A DNA stretch of 64,000 bases. It comes from Bifidobacterium breve. GTDB taxonomy: Bacteria; Actinomycetota; Thermoleophilia; Solirubrobacterales; Solirubrobacteraceae. A program made the position numbers and the translations under genes. Positions within the stretch are counted from its first letter, which is position 1; each line of letters begins with the position of its first letter. The DNA is taken from positions 1 to 64,000 of the forward strand of contig CAMDBT010000003.1 of the NCBI GenBank assembly GCA_945889475.1. Reading direction: 5' to 3'. Below the pieces are notes generated by a model. The model was given only the letters and a program-made list of their open reading frames with translations, ran no database searches and was not told where the DNA came from. Below are positions 15,685 through 24,717 of this stretch, one piece after another.

Positions 15685-17456
15685 TGCAACCGCCGCAGGC
15701 CAATCGTTACCGCGACAGCTGGTGCGGCGAGCTGGGCTCCGACGATGTTGGCCGCCAAGTTCGCGTAGCAGGGTGGGTTCGCCGTCGCCGCGACCACGGT
15801 GGCTTGATCTTCATCGACCTCCGCGATCGCTCGGGCATCGTGCAGATCGTTTTCCACCCTGAGCGCGGCGACGAACTTTTCGCGCTCGCTGAGCAGCTCC
15901 GTCCCGAGCATGTGATCACGGTCAGCGGGGAGCTACTGGCGCGCAGCGCCGAGAACGTGAACTCCGAAATGGCGACCGGCGCGGTTGAGCTTACCGTCGC
16001 CGACGCTGAGGCGCTCGCCTCGAGCCAGACACCGCCGTTCGCGATCGACGAGGACGGCCCGGTTGATGAGATGACGAGGCTGCGTTACCGCTGGCTCGAC
16101 CTGCGCCGCGACTCCATGCAGAAGACGATGATCACAAGGGCGCTGATCACACAGACGCTGCGCGAGCAGCTCGTAGCACGCGACTTCCTCGAGATCGAGA
16201 CGCCGATCTTGACCAGATCAACGCCCGAAGGAGCGCGCGACTTCCTCGTCCCAAGCCGGATCAACACTGGAGCCTGGTACGCGCTACCGCAATCACCGCA
16301 GCTCTTCAAGCAGCTCCTGATGATGGCCGGATACGAGCGCTACTTCCAGATCGCGCGCTGCTTCCGTGACGAGGATCTGCGCGCCGATCGCCAGCCGGAG
16401 TTCACGCAGCTTGACATCGAGATGGCGTTCGTCGACGAGGATCAGGTGATCGAAGTCAGCGAGGCGGCGATCACGGCGGTCTTTGCGCAAACCGGTTTCG
16501 AAACCGCGCCAGCACCGTGGCCGCGGATCGGCTACGACGAGGCGATGCTCCGTTACGGCAGCGATCGGCCCGACCTACGCTTCGGTCTCGAGATCAAGGA
16601 TGTCAGCGAGCAGTTGCGCGGCAGCGAGTTCAAGGTCTTCGAATCGGTGCTCAGCGGCGGCGGCGCCGTACGCGCGCTGAACGCCGGTCGGCGCGAGATG
16701 TCGCGCTCCGAGCTCGACAGCCTCAACGAAGTCGTGCAGGTCCACGGCGCCAAGGCGGTTGCACCGATAACGGTCGGCGACGGCGGTTGGACCGGCAACC
16801 TCGCAAAGTTCTTCTCGGCGCAGCAGATCGCGGCTGTCAACGAGGAACTCGGCGCCACTGACGGTGACCTGCTCTGCTTCGTCGCCGACAGCGAGAACGT
16901 CGCCGCGGTCGCAATCGGCGCTCTTCGCCTCAACCTCGGAGCCCGCTTTGACCTCATTCCTGAAGGCCACTGTGCCTGCTGGGTCGTTGACTTCCCGATG
17001 TTTGAGGCCGACGAAGAGAGCGGCGGCCTAACAGCGCTCCATCACCCGTTCACAGCGCCGCAGGGCGATCTGGACGACCCTGAATCGCTGCGCTCCCGCG
17101 CCTACGACCTAGTCGTTGACGGGATCGAGCTAGGCGGCGGTTCGATCCGCATCAACAGTCCCGATCTTCAGAGCCGTGTATTCGACGCCATCGGCCTGGA
17201 TGGTGAAGAGGCGCAGGCGCGCTTCGGCTTTCTGCTCGAGGCACTCGAATACGGTGCCCCGCCCCACGGCGGGATCGCCTTCGGCCTTGATCGGATCGCG
17301 GCGCTGGTCTGCGGCCACGATTCGATTCGTGACGTAATAGCGTTCCCGAAGACGGCCACCGGGGCCGATCCGTTGACCGGTGCTCCGGCAGCGGCCGACG
17401 AGCGCCAGCTGCGCGATTTGGGAATCAAACCGCACGTGCCTCCTGCCGTCGGCTAA
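15684..17456 (+). CDS. aspS: Aspartyl-tRNA synthetase
   Basis: A 590-residue bacterial-type AspRS. An N-terminal OB-fold anticodon domain (VRVAGWVRRRRDHGGLIFIDLRD) leads to the class II catalytic core. Motif 1 region: LRYRWLDLRR. Motif 2: FQIARCFRDEDLRADRQPEFTQLD. Motif 3: GIAFGLDRIAAL. The GAD insertion domain (about 280-400), present in bacterial but not archaeal AspRS, is intact. I start it at the ATG overlapping the hisS stop as TGATG; a TTG one codon earlier is possible. Whether it also charges tRNA-Asn cannot be told from sequence here. Confidence 0.96.
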   Translation: MQPPQANRYRDSWCGELGSDDVGRQVRVAGWVRRRRDHGGLIFIDLRDRSGIVQIVFHPERGDELFALAEQLRPEHVITVSGELLARSAENVNSEMATGAVELTVADAEALASSQTPPFAIDEDGPVDEMTRLRYRWLDLRRDSMQKTMITRALITQTLREQLVARDFLEIETPILTRSTPEGARDFLVPSRINTGAWYALPQSPQLFKQLLMMAGYERYFQIARCFRDEDLRADRQPEFTQLDIEMAFVDEDQVIEVSEAAITAVFAQTGFETAPAPWPRIGYDEAMLRYGSDRPDLRFGLEIKDVSEQLRGSEFKVFESVLSGGGAVRALNAGRREMSRSELDSLNEVVQVHGAKAVAPITVGDGGWTGNLAKFFSAQQIAAVNEELGATDGDLLCFVADSENVAAVAIGALRLNLGARFDLIPEGHCACWVVDFPMFEADEESGGLTALHHPFTAPQGDLDDPESLRSRAYDLVVDGIELGGGSIRINSPDLQSRVFDAIGLDGEEAQARFGFLLEALEYGAPPHGGIAFGLDRIAALVCGHDSIRDVIAFPKTATGADPLTGAPAAADERQLRDLGIKPHVPPAVG

Positions 17457-17472
17457 ACGCGCGCTGGGCGCC

Positions 17473-17478
17473 TAGACT
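17473..17478 (+). promoter_or_regulatory. Putative -10 box TAGACT before the MnmA fusion gene
   Basis: TAGACT lies 8 nt before the GTG at 17487, inside a 30-bp gap after aspS. It predicts an extra, nearly leaderless promoter for the mnmA-alaS-ruvX-mltG-aroE stretch. Spacing is one nucleotide longer than at the best examples. Confidence 0.4.
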
Positions 17479-17486
17479 GGGCGTCA

Positions 17487-18896
17487 GTGGCTGACGAGCG
17501 TTTTGAGGATCACCTGCGCCATCCGCGTGGGCAGGGCGACGTGCCAAGCGGCGCGCACTGCGGCGTCGCCGGGGGCGCGGCCTGCGGTGATCTGGTGCGG
17601 ATCGCGATTCGCGTTGAGGGCGACCACGTAGCAGAGGCCAGCTTCGCCGCATCCGGCTGCGGCGCCGCGAGTGCCGCAGCTAGCGCGGCGATCGAGCTGG
17701 TAACTGGAGCTGCGGTGTTGGAGGCGGCCAAGATCGGCACGCGAACCGTCGACGAACAGCTCGGCGGGCTCAGCGCGGGCAAGATTCACGCCGCCGAGTT
17801 GGCCGCCGACGCGTTGGCGCGTGCGCTGGGAGGAGCTGTCGCAGCTGACGCGCAGCTGCGGTTGGCCCCGGGCCGAGTCCTCGTTGCGATGAGTGGAGGC
17901 GTTGATAGCGCTGTCGCGGCTCAGCTCTGCGCTGAGGCGTCCGACGAGCCTCCGGTCGCGGTGACGCTCGAGCTCTGGCGCGATCAGCAAAACGACGCTG
18001 ATGGAAGCTGCTGCTCGGCGAGCGCGGTCCAACGAGCCCGCTCGCTCGCCCACAGCCTCGGGCTCGCTCACCTGACGCTCGATCTGCGCGAGGCCTTCCG
18101 TGCCGGGGTCGTCGAGCCATGGATAGCCGGGCACGCAGCCGGAAAGACGCCGAACCCGTGTGTGCGCTGCAACGGTGCCGTTCGGCTCGACGCGATGCTT
18201 GAACTGGCCGCTCGTGTCGGAGCGGCGGAGCTAGCGACCGGCCACTACGCGCGCGTTGGCGACGATGGCCTGCTGCGGGCCGCCGCTGATGCCGCCAAGG
18301 ATCAGTCCTACATGCTCGCGGCGCTGGCTCCCGAATCTCTTGCGCGGATGCGTTTCCCGCTCGGCGAGATGACGAAACCGCAGGTGCGCCAACTGGCAGC
18401 CGACGCCGATCTTGCTGTTGCACAGACCCCCGATTCGCAGGATCTTTGCTTTCTCGCCGGAACCGCGAGCGGCGCCTTCCTAGCCAGGCACGGAGGAATC
18501 GGCGAGCGCCCGGGGCCGATCCTCGACCTTAGCGGCACGAAAGTCGGCAGCCACCGCGGCGCTCATGGCTTCACCGTCGGTCAGCGACGTGGCCTTGAGA
18601 TTGGCGGTGTCGCTGAGCCGCTTTACGTAGCGGCAACCGACGCCGAAGCCAACACGGTCACCGTCGGGACGCGCGATCAGCTCCATCGCAGCGAGGTCGC
18701 GTTGACCGATCTGAAGCTCTACCGCCCGGCCGAGAGCGTCGATCAGGCGAGGCTTCGCTCGCACGCACCGGCGCTCGAATGTCGGCTCAACGGAGAGGTG
18801 CTGGAGCTGAAGAAGGGCGCATGGGCTCCAGCTCCGGGGCAGACTGCGGTGCTGTTGAGTGGCGATCGCGTCGTCGGATGCGCCACAATCGCCTGA
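17487..18896 (+). CDS. mnmA: IscU/NifU-like scaffold domain fused to tRNA 2-thiouridylase MnmA
   Basis: A 469-residue two-domain protein. Residues 1-120 look like IscU: AACGD (C33, D35) and SGCGAA (C58) match the first two cluster ligands. The third, expected in a KIHC motif, is replaced by Ala102, with IscU-like rather than SufU-like spacing (44 residues). From about 130 the protein is MnmA: PP-loop SGGVDS (136-141), TPNPCVRCN (C225, C228) and DSQDLCF (C321). MnmA adenylates and thiolates U34 of tRNA-Glu/Gln/Lys in the cytosol. The CxxC at 225-228 replaces the Asp-x-x-Cys of E. coli MnmA. The fused domain may hand over sulfur or an Fe-S cluster; that is inference. alaS overlaps its stop (TGATG). 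Confidence 0.9.
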   Translation: MADERFEDHLRHPRGQGDVPSGAHCGVAGGAACGDLVRIAIRVEGDHVAEASFAASGCGAASAAASAAIELVTGAAVLEAAKIGTRTVDEQLGGLSAGKIHAAELAADALARALGGAVAADAQLRLAPGRVLVAMSGGVDSAVAAQLCAEASDEPPVAVTLELWRDQQNDADGSCCSASAVQRARSLAHSLGLAHLTLDLREAFRAGVVEPWIAGHAAGKTPNPCVRCNGAVRLDAMLELAARVGAAELATGHYARVGDDGLLRAAADAAKDQSYMLAALAPESLARMRFPLGEMTKPQVRQLAADADLAVAQTPDSQDLCFLAGTASGAFLARHGGIGERPGPILDLSGTKVGSHRGAHGFTVGQRRGLEIGGVAEPLYVAATDAEANTVTVGTRDQLHRSEVALTDLKLYRPAESVDQARLRSHAPALECRLNGEVLELKKGAWAPAPGQTAVLLSGDRVVGCATIA

Positions 18897-21490
18897 TGCC
18901 GGCGCGCAGCTCAGACGAGATCCGTTCCACCTTCCTCGAATTCTTCGAGCGCAATGGCCACACGTTGCGCCCGTCGGGTTCGCTCGTTCCAGCCGCTTAC
19001 GATTCCTCGGTGCTGCTGACGACGGCGGGCATGCACCCTTTGAAGGAGTACTTCATGGGGCTCGAGACGCCACCGTCGGCGAAGCTGGCGAGCTGCCAGA
19101 AGTGCTTCCGAACGACCGATATTGAGAACGTCGGAAATACCGCACGCCACCTCACCTTCTTCGAGATGCTCGGCAATTTTTCGCTCGGCGACTACTTCAA
19201 AGAGGGTGCGATCGAGCTGGCCTGGGCGCTCTCGCTCGAAGGCTTCGGCTTCGATGCCGAGAGCATCTGGATCACGGTCTTCGAAGGAGACAAGGAGCTT
19301 GGCCTCGGCGCCGACGAGGAGGCAATCGCAGCCTGGGAGGCGGTCGGTGTAGCGCGTGAACGGATCATTCTCTGCCCCCGCTCAGAGAACTTCTGGCAGG
19401 CCGGTCCGACCGGCCCCTGTGGCCCGTGCAGCGAGCTTTACCTCGACCGCGGCGAGCAGTATGGGTCGGCCGACGATCTTCCCGGCGGCGACAATGACCG
19501 CTTCCTTGAGTATTGGAATCTGGTCTTCATGGAGTTCGATCAGAATCAGCAGGGCGTAATCACGCCGCTGCCGGCGAAGAACATCGACACCGGTGCCGGG
19601 CTAAATCGGCTAGCGCTGATCGAGCAGGGGGTCGCGAGTGTCTTTGAGACCGACCAGTTCGCCGGTCTGATGACGCTCGGCCGCGAGCTCGCTGGCGCAG
19701 AGGCCGACGTTCGTGCGTTGCGGATTCTGGCCGACCATTCGCGCGCGATGACCTTCCTGATTGGCGACGGCGTCGTTCCGTCGAACGAGGACCGCGGCTA
19801 CATCCTGCGCCGCGTGATGCGCCGCGCCGTGCTCCAAGGCAAGCGAATCGGGATCGAAGGGCCGTTCCTACCTGCGTTTGCCGAGCAGGTGATCGGTTCG
19901 ATGGGGGCGGCATACCCGGAACTCATAGAACGTCGCAAGACGATTCTCGAATGGGTTCGTGGTGAGGAGGAGAGCTTTGGCCGCACGTTGGTCCAAGGCA
20001 GCGGCCTGCTGGAAGAGCTGTTTGCCGCCGGCACGCTCAGCGGCGACGACGCCTTCCTTCTCCACGATACCTTCGGCTTTCCGATCGAGCTGACCCGCGA
20101 ACTGGCCGAAGAACGCGGCGTGCCGTTCGCCGAGCAAGAGCAGTTTGACCGCCTGATGGCCGAGCAGCGCACGCGCTCGGCGGCAGGAGCGGGATCGCGC
20201 GAGGTTGGCGTTTCGGCGGAAGCGGTTCGCGCCGTTGGCGGTGATCAGGTGCGCTTCGTTGGGTTTGAAGCGCTGAGCGTGCGGACGAACGTCGCCGCCG
20301 TCGCCGAAGCGGATGGCCGCACACTGGTGAAGCTCGCCGAATCCCCGTTCTACGCTGAAGGTGGAGGGCAGGCAGCTGACACCGGAGCGCTGCTCTCGCC
20401 CGACGGCGAGCGGCTTGCTGATGTGGTCGGCGTAATTCGCGCCGGCGACGATCAGGCGCTGATCGTCGAGCAATCGAACGGAACGCTCGACGCTGGGGCT
20501 GAGGTCGTCGCCGAGGTCGATGCGATCAACCGGCATGCCACGGAGTGCAACCACACCGCAACCCATCTGCTTCACGCAGCGCTGCGCGAGCGGCTCGGCG
20601 ACCACGTCCGCCAGGCTGGCTCCTACGTAGGCCCTGACAAGCTCCGCTTCGACTTCAACCATTCGGCGCGTCTTAGCGACGAAGATCGTCAAGCGGTCGA
20701 AGATCAGGTCAACGAGCGAATCCTTCAAAGCCTCAGTGTTCGAGCACTGACGACAACAATCGACGAGGCCCAGCGGCTCGGAGCGATGGCGCTTTTCGGC
20801 GAGAAATACGGCGACGTAGTGCGGATGGTCGAGATTGGCGACGGCAGCTTTTCGCGCGAACTCTGCGGTGGCACGCACGTCGCGCGGACCTCGGAGATCG
20901 CCTGCCTGAAGATCATCAGCGAAGGCTCAAGCGCCGCCAACGTGCGCCGAATTGAGGCCGTCACCGGACCCGTCGCGGTCGCTCTGCTGCGCCGCAACGA
21001 CGCCCTGGTGAGCGAGGCAGCCGGAGCATTGAAAACAACTCCCGACCAGCTTCCTGCTGCTCTCGCCAAGCTGCAAGAAGCTGCGCGAAGCGCAGCCGGC
21101 GCGGCAACGGCGAGCATTGACGAGCAGCAGCTCGCAGCGTCGGCCAGGGATCTTGGCGACGCGAAGTTGCTTGTCGCTGACGTCGGCGGCGTTCCGGCCA
21201 CGGAGCTGATGGACGTCGCCGACAGGCTCAAGGCAAGGCTCGGGGATTCGGCCGCGGTGGTTGTCGGCAGCGTCGTCGACGGGCGCGTCTCGCTCGTCGT
21301 CGCCGTCACCCCGGCTCTCGTAGAGCGAGGCGTGAAGGCTGGCGATGTTGTCGCTGCAGCGGCGACGCTCGTCGGCGGCGGAGGAGGAGGGCGCGACACG
21401 ATCGCGCAGGCGGGCGGAGGGGAGCCTGAGAAACTCGACCAGGCGCTCGCGCTGGCCGCGAAGATGGTCGAAGAGGCACTCGGCTCGTAG
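18896..21490 (+). CDS. alaS: Alanyl-tRNA synthetase
   Basis: An 864-residue full-length AlaRS. I start it at the ATG overlapping the preceding stop as TGATG; the product then opens MPARSSDEIRSTFLEFFERNGH as usual for the family. The aminoacylation core is followed by the editing domain with zinc ligands HTATH (553-557) and CGGTH (657-661), which clears Ser and Gly mischarged on tRNA-Ala. A C-terminal DHHA1/C-Ala region with a GGGGGGRDTIAQAGG loop is intact. It lies in the aspS-mnmA-alaS-ruvX-mltG-aroE series. Confidence 0.96.
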   Translation: MPARSSDEIRSTFLEFFERNGHTLRPSGSLVPAAYDSSVLLTTAGMHPLKEYFMGLETPPSAKLASCQKCFRTTDIENVGNTARHLTFFEMLGNFSLGDYFKEGAIELAWALSLEGFGFDAESIWITVFEGDKELGLGADEEAIAAWEAVGVARERIILCPRSENFWQAGPTGPCGPCSELYLDRGEQYGSADDLPGGDNDRFLEYWNLVFMEFDQNQQGVITPLPAKNIDTGAGLNRLALIEQGVASVFETDQFAGLMTLGRELAGAEADVRALRILADHSRAMTFLIGDGVVPSNEDRGYILRRVMRRAVLQGKRIGIEGPFLPAFAEQVIGSMGAAYPELIERRKTILEWVRGEEESFGRTLVQGSGLLEELFAAGTLSGDDAFLLHDTFGFPIELTRELAEERGVPFAEQEQFDRLMAEQRTRSAAGAGSREVGVSAEAVRAVGGDQVRFVGFEALSVRTNVAAVAEADGRTLVKLAESPFYAEGGGQAADTGALLSPDGERLADVVGVIRAGDDQALIVEQSNGTLDAGAEVVAEVDAINRHATECNHTATHLLHAALRERLGDHVRQAGSYVGPDKLRFDFNHSARLSDEDRQAVEDQVNERILQSLSVRALTTTIDEAQRLGAMALFGEKYGDVVRMVEIGDGSFSRELCGGTHVARTSEIACLKIISEGSSAANVRRIEAVTGPVAVALLRRNDALVSEAAGALKTTPDQLPAALAKLQEAARSAAGAATASIDEQQLAASARDLGDAKLLVADVGGVPATELMDVADRLKARLGDSAAVVVGSVVDGRVSLVVAVTPALVERGVKAGDVVAAAATLVGGGGGGRDTIAQAGGGEPEKLDQALALAAKMVEEALGS

Positions 21491-21493
21491 ACG

Positions 21494-21907
21494 GTGAGGG
21501 TTCTGGCACTTGATCACGGCTCGGCTCGCTGCGGCTGCGCGCTCAGCGACCCGACCGGCACGCTGGCCACGCCGATTGAGCCGGTGCTTCGGCCCGAGAC
21601 GAAGGCAGGCATCGGGGCGATACGCAAGCTCGTTGAGCAGCGGGAGGTCGGCCGCGTCGTTGTCGGCTTGCCACTCTCGCTCTCCGGCGCCGACTCGCAG
21701 CAAACGCTCGAGGCGCGCGCTTTCGCCGATCGGCTGCGATCGGCTCTCGGCCCAAGCGTGCCGGTCGAACTTTTCGACGAGCGCTTTACGACAACGATCG
21801 CCGCCGGCAGCGGCGGCCGCGAGAGCGAAGATTCGCGCGCCGCCGCCGTTCTGTTGGATGATTGGTTGGCCCGCCACGGGCACGAGCATTGGAATTGCGA
21901 TGAGTGA
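21494..21907 (+). CDS. ruvX: YqgF/RuvX-family putative pre-16S rRNA nuclease
   Basis: A 137-residue RNase H-fold protein. Key features are the first strand LALDHGSARCGCALSD with the conserved Asp, VVGLPLSLSG in the middle, and FDERFTT followed by the last catalytic Asp region (SRAAAVLLDDWL). The family processes the 5' end of 16S rRNA in E. coli and was first proposed as a Holliday-junction resolvase. It begins with GTG 3 bp after alaS, and its 3' end overlaps the mltG start by 8 bp. The alaS-ruvX-mltG order is common in Gram-positive bacteria. Confidence 0.92.
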   Translation: MRVLALDHGSARCGCALSDPTGTLATPIEPVLRPETKAGIGAIRKLVEQREVGRVVVGLPLSLSGADSQQTLEARAFADRLRSALGPSVPVELFDERFTTTIAAGSGGRESEDSRAAAVLLDDWLARHGHEHWNCDE

Positions 21908-23282
21908 CAGCCCAGATCGAAGCGACGAGGAACGCGAAGTGGCTCGCCTGGAGCGCGAGCAGAAGCGCGCCGCCGAGGGTGCTGAGGGGGCGCCAAAGCC
22001 CCCGCCTCGAGCTGACCTTCCGGCGCAGGCGCCGCCGATCGGCGCCGGCCCGCCGCGCAAGGCACAGCCACCGACTCCAGCCGGTCCCCGACCGGTCCCG
22101 CGGTCGTCGCAGCCGGCGGGCGCCGACGCGACGCCCACGCCGCCGCGTAAAGTTAGCGACGACGATGAGTCCCCGAGCGGCACGGTGAGGCCGGTCGGCG
22201 CTACTGCCTCGCCGCAGGGCCGTCGCCGCTCGCCCGGTCGTCACGCACTGCTTTTCGCCGTCGTCGCTGTCGCTGTCGTCGCCGTCCTCTTCATCTTGAA
22301 CGGGGTCTTCGAGCCGTTCAAAGGCGAAGCGTCGGGAAGCGTCACGGTGAAGATCCCCGCTGGGCTCGACGCCGGTGAGATCGGTGCGCTGCTAGCCGAT
22401 AGGGGGGTTATCGGGTCGGCCTTCTTCTTCGAGCTGCGGGCGACGATCGGTGGCGATCGCGGCAATCTGCGGGCCGGCACGTTCAAGTTGCGTAAAGAGA
22501 TGAGCAACGCTGCGGCGCTTGCAAGCTTGACCAATCTTCGCGATGGCTCTCCCGTGATCGACGTGCTCGTCCCGGAAGGACCGGCGCGCGCAGAGATCGC
22601 ACCGATCGTCCGTAAGCAGGGCGTCAGCGGCAACTACTTAGCCGCTTCGGTCTCGTCACCGCAGTTCAACCCGAGCCTTTACGGCGCACCGAAGAACGTC
22701 AAGTCGCTGGAGGGCTTTCTCTTTCCGGCCACTTACGAAATGCTGGAGAACGGAGCGACAGCGAAACGGCTCGTGGCCGACCAATTGAAGGCCTTCAAGC
22801 GGAATATCGCCGCTGTCGACATGAGCTACGCGAAGAGCAAGAACCTGACCGTTTTCGATGTCGTCACGCTGGCCTCGATTATCGAGCGCGAGGCGCTCTT
22901 TGATCGCGATCGGCCGCTAGTCGCGGCCGTCTTTTACAACCGCTTGCGTAACTCGATCTCGCTCGGTAGCGACGCCACGACACGCTTCGCGGTTGGCAAT
23001 TGGGATCAGCCCTTGACCGTCAGCCAGATCAACAGTAAGTCGCCCTACAACACGCGCCAAGTCGCGGGCCTTCCGCCAGGGCCAATCGGCAACCCTGGCC
23101 TCGCCTCCTTGAAGGCGGCAGCGAAGCCACCGAAGAGCGATCAGCTCTATTTCATCGTTGAGGTTTGCAAGAAGGGCGGATTGGTTTTCGCGAAAACGCT
23201 GGCCGAATTTCAGCAGCTGATCGCCGCCTACAACAATCGTCGCGCCGCACAGGGCGGCAAAGACCCGGCCTTCTGCCGCTAA
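21900..23282 (+). CDS. mltG: Endolytic murein transglycosylase
   Basis: A 460-residue YceG/MltG protein. I start it at the ATG at 21900, which overlaps ruvX by 8 bp and gives a normal layout. A Pro/Arg-rich cytosolic arm (1-113) leads to one membrane helix (about 115-135), then an extracytoplasmic LysM-like part (IPAGLDAGEIGALLADRGVI) and the catalytic domain. That domain has LEGFLFPATYEM and the catalytic Glu in SIIEREA, plus SDATTRFAV and YNTRQVAGLPPGPIGNPG. It cuts nascent peptidoglycan chains and so helps set glycan length. The long disordered cytosolic arm is typical of actinobacterial members. Confidence 0.93.
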   Translation: MSDSPDRSDEEREVARLEREQKRAAEGAEGAPKPPPRADLPAQAPPIGAGPPRKAQPPTPAGPRPVPRSSQPAGADATPTPPRKVSDDDESPSGTVRPVGATASPQGRRRSPGRHALLFAVVAVAVVAVLFILNGVFEPFKGEASGSVTVKIPAGLDAGEIGALLADRGVIGSAFFFELRATIGGDRGNLRAGTFKLRKEMSNAAALASLTNLRDGSPVIDVLVPEGPARAEIAPIVRKQGVSGNYLAASVSSPQFNPSLYGAPKNVKSLEGFLFPATYEMLENGATAKRLVADQLKAFKRNIAAVDMSYAKSKNLTVFDVVTLASIIEREALFDRDRPLVAAVFYNRLRNSISLGSDATTRFAVGNWDQPLTVSQINSKSPYNTRQVAGLPPGPIGNPGLASLKAAAKPPKSDQLYFIVEVCKKGGLVFAKTLAEFQQLIAAYNNRRAAQGGKDPAFCR

Positions 23283-23295
23283 CGGTGCACTGCTG

Positions 23296-24090
23296 ATGAC
23301 TCCCACAAGGCTCGCGGTGCTCGGATGGCCGGTAGAACACAGCCGATCGCCGGCAATGCACAACGCGGCGCTAGCGGCGGTCGGCCTGAGCGACTGGGAG
23401 TACGGACTGCTTCCGGCTGCGCCGGAGCAGTTTGTTGCTGTCGTCGGCACCCTTCGAGCCGCCGGCTACCGCGGCGCGAGCGTGACGATCCCACACAAGG
23501 AGGCGGCGTTCGCGTTGGTTGACCGCTTGAGCGACAGCGCCGCGGCGATCGGCGCCGTCAACACTCTGATCTTCGAACCCGAAGGCGAGCTGGTCGGCGA
23601 TAACACCGATGCGCCGGGCTTCATCGCTGCGCTGCCATCTGCGCCCCAGCCCGGCTCGCGGGCGGTTGTGCTCGGTGCCGGTGGTGTCGCTCATGCCGTC
23701 GTTTGGGCGCTTCGTGGCTGCGGACTGAACGTTGAGGTCTGGAACCGAACGCCTGAGCGGGCCGAACAGCTCGCCGAGCGGTTTGGCGCCTCGGCCGTCA
23801 CCGAGTTCGGGCCGGCCGAGATGCTCGTCAATTGCACAGCGGCTGGCCTCGAAGGAGATCCATTTTCGAGCCTTCCTGTCACTCCCGGGCAGCTTGCCGA
23901 TTACGGCATCGTCGCCGATGCCGTCTATCACGGCGGGCCGGGCGCGCTGCTCGCCGCGGCCGCGGCCGCTGGCGTCCAGACCGTTGATGGGATCGAAATG
24001 CTCGTCCAGCAGGGCGCTATCGCCTTCGAAGAATGGACCGGCCGCAAGGCGCCGGTTGACCTTATGCGCGCGGCTGCGCTAGCTGGCTAG
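23296..24090 (+). CDS. aroE: Shikimate dehydrogenase
   Basis: A 264-residue NADP-dependent enzyme converting 3-dehydroshikimate to shikimate. The substrate site is seen in LGWPVEHSRSPAMHNAA, SVTIPHKEAA (catalytic Lys) and IGAVNTL...GDNTDAPGF (catalytic Asp). The nucleotide loop is VLGAGGVAHAV, followed by WNRTPERA, the usual NADP-selecting pattern. It closes the alaS-ruvX-mltG run. The rest of the shikimate pathway (aroC, aroKB, aroQ) resumes 5.4 kb downstream on the same strand. Confidence 0.94.
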   Translation: MTPTRLAVLGWPVEHSRSPAMHNAALAAVGLSDWEYGLLPAAPEQFVAVVGTLRAAGYRGASVTIPHKEAAFALVDRLSDSAAAIGAVNTLIFEPEGELVGDNTDAPGFIAALPSAPQPGSRAVVLGAGGVAHAVVWALRGCGLNVEVWNRTPERAEQLAERFGASAVTEFGPAEMLVNCTAAGLEGDPFSSLPVTPGQLADYGIVADAVYHGGPGALLAAAAAAGVQTVDGIEMLVQQGAIAFEEWTGRKAPVDLMRAAALAG

Positions 24091-24092
24091 CG
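24077..24092. terminator. Short hairpin at the aroE/DUF308 convergent ends
   Basis: CGCTAG (24077-24082) and CTAGCG (24087-24092) form a 6-bp stem with a CTGG loop that contains the aroE stop codon. It lies between convergent genes. No T-run follows, so a termination role is only a weak suggestion. Confidence 0.25.
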
Positions 24093-24096
24093 TTCG

Positions 24097-24690
24097 CTAC
24101 TCGAGTTTTTCGCCAACGTGGTGGAGCTGGAATGCCCTAACGACGTCGATCAGTCCGGACATCAGCGCCCAAAGGCCGACGAAGAGGACCAGCAGGTTCG
24201 CTTTGACGTTGACGTCCGAGCCGGCCGCAATGAAGGCGATAGCGAGCATTAGCGTGCCGCTGACGAGGCCGAGCCACCAAAGGTCGTTGTGGTCGCGCTC
24301 GGAGAATGCTTGGACGATCCAGATGAAGGCCACGAGTAGGAAGATGAAGCCGAGGATGTCAGCGAACTCATTGAAGGTTTCAACCGGGTTGAAGAGCGCA
24401 ACGACGCCCCAGATGATCAACAGCGCGCCGAGAATCAACCAAACCCAGCGCCACTTCGGAGCCAGCGTTGAGAGCGCCATGTATTGGATGCCAGCGCCGA
24501 TGAACATTGCCCCGATCATGACCCCGATGACAGCAAACGAGGAGTCACTGAACTGAAGCACGACCAGCGCCACGATGATCCAGATCGTTCCGAAGATCAG
24601 CCACAGCCACCAGAACGCGGCTAGCTGTTTGATCGCTTCACGCTCGGTCGGTGTTGCGCCCGCTAGCAGCGCGTCATCGGTCTGGTTCAT
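24097..24690 (-). CDS. DUF308/HdeD-like membrane protein
   Basis: A 197-residue protein with six evenly spaced hydrophobic helices after a short polar N-terminus, the arrangement of HdeD-like (DUF308) proteins. In E. coli HdeD is tied to acid resistance at high cell density; the role of actinobacterial members is not known. The start is firm because GAGGAG lies 6 nt before the ATG, one of the few strong ribosome sites in this window. It is 27 bp downstream of the polysaccharide deacetylase gene on the same strand and is probably cotranscribed. Confidence 0.8.
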   Translation of the reverse strand: MNQTDDALLAGATPTEREAIKQLAAFWWLWLIFGTIWIIVALVVLQFSDSSFAVIGVMIGAMFIGAGIQYMALSTLAPKWRWVWLILGALLIIWGVVALFNPVETFNEFADILGFIFLLVAFIWIVQAFSERDHNDLWWLGLVSGTLMLAIAFIAAGSDVNVKANLLVLFVGLWALMSGLIDVVRAFQLHHVGEKLE

Positions 24691-24717
24691 TGGTTCTCCT
24701 CGGTTTAGGGGTTTGTT

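Noticed and set aside
21510-21899. Upstream start for mltG inside ruvX
   Set aside because: The frame before 21900 is an Arg/Ser-rich shadow of ruvX; the ATG at 21900 gives the usual MltG layout.
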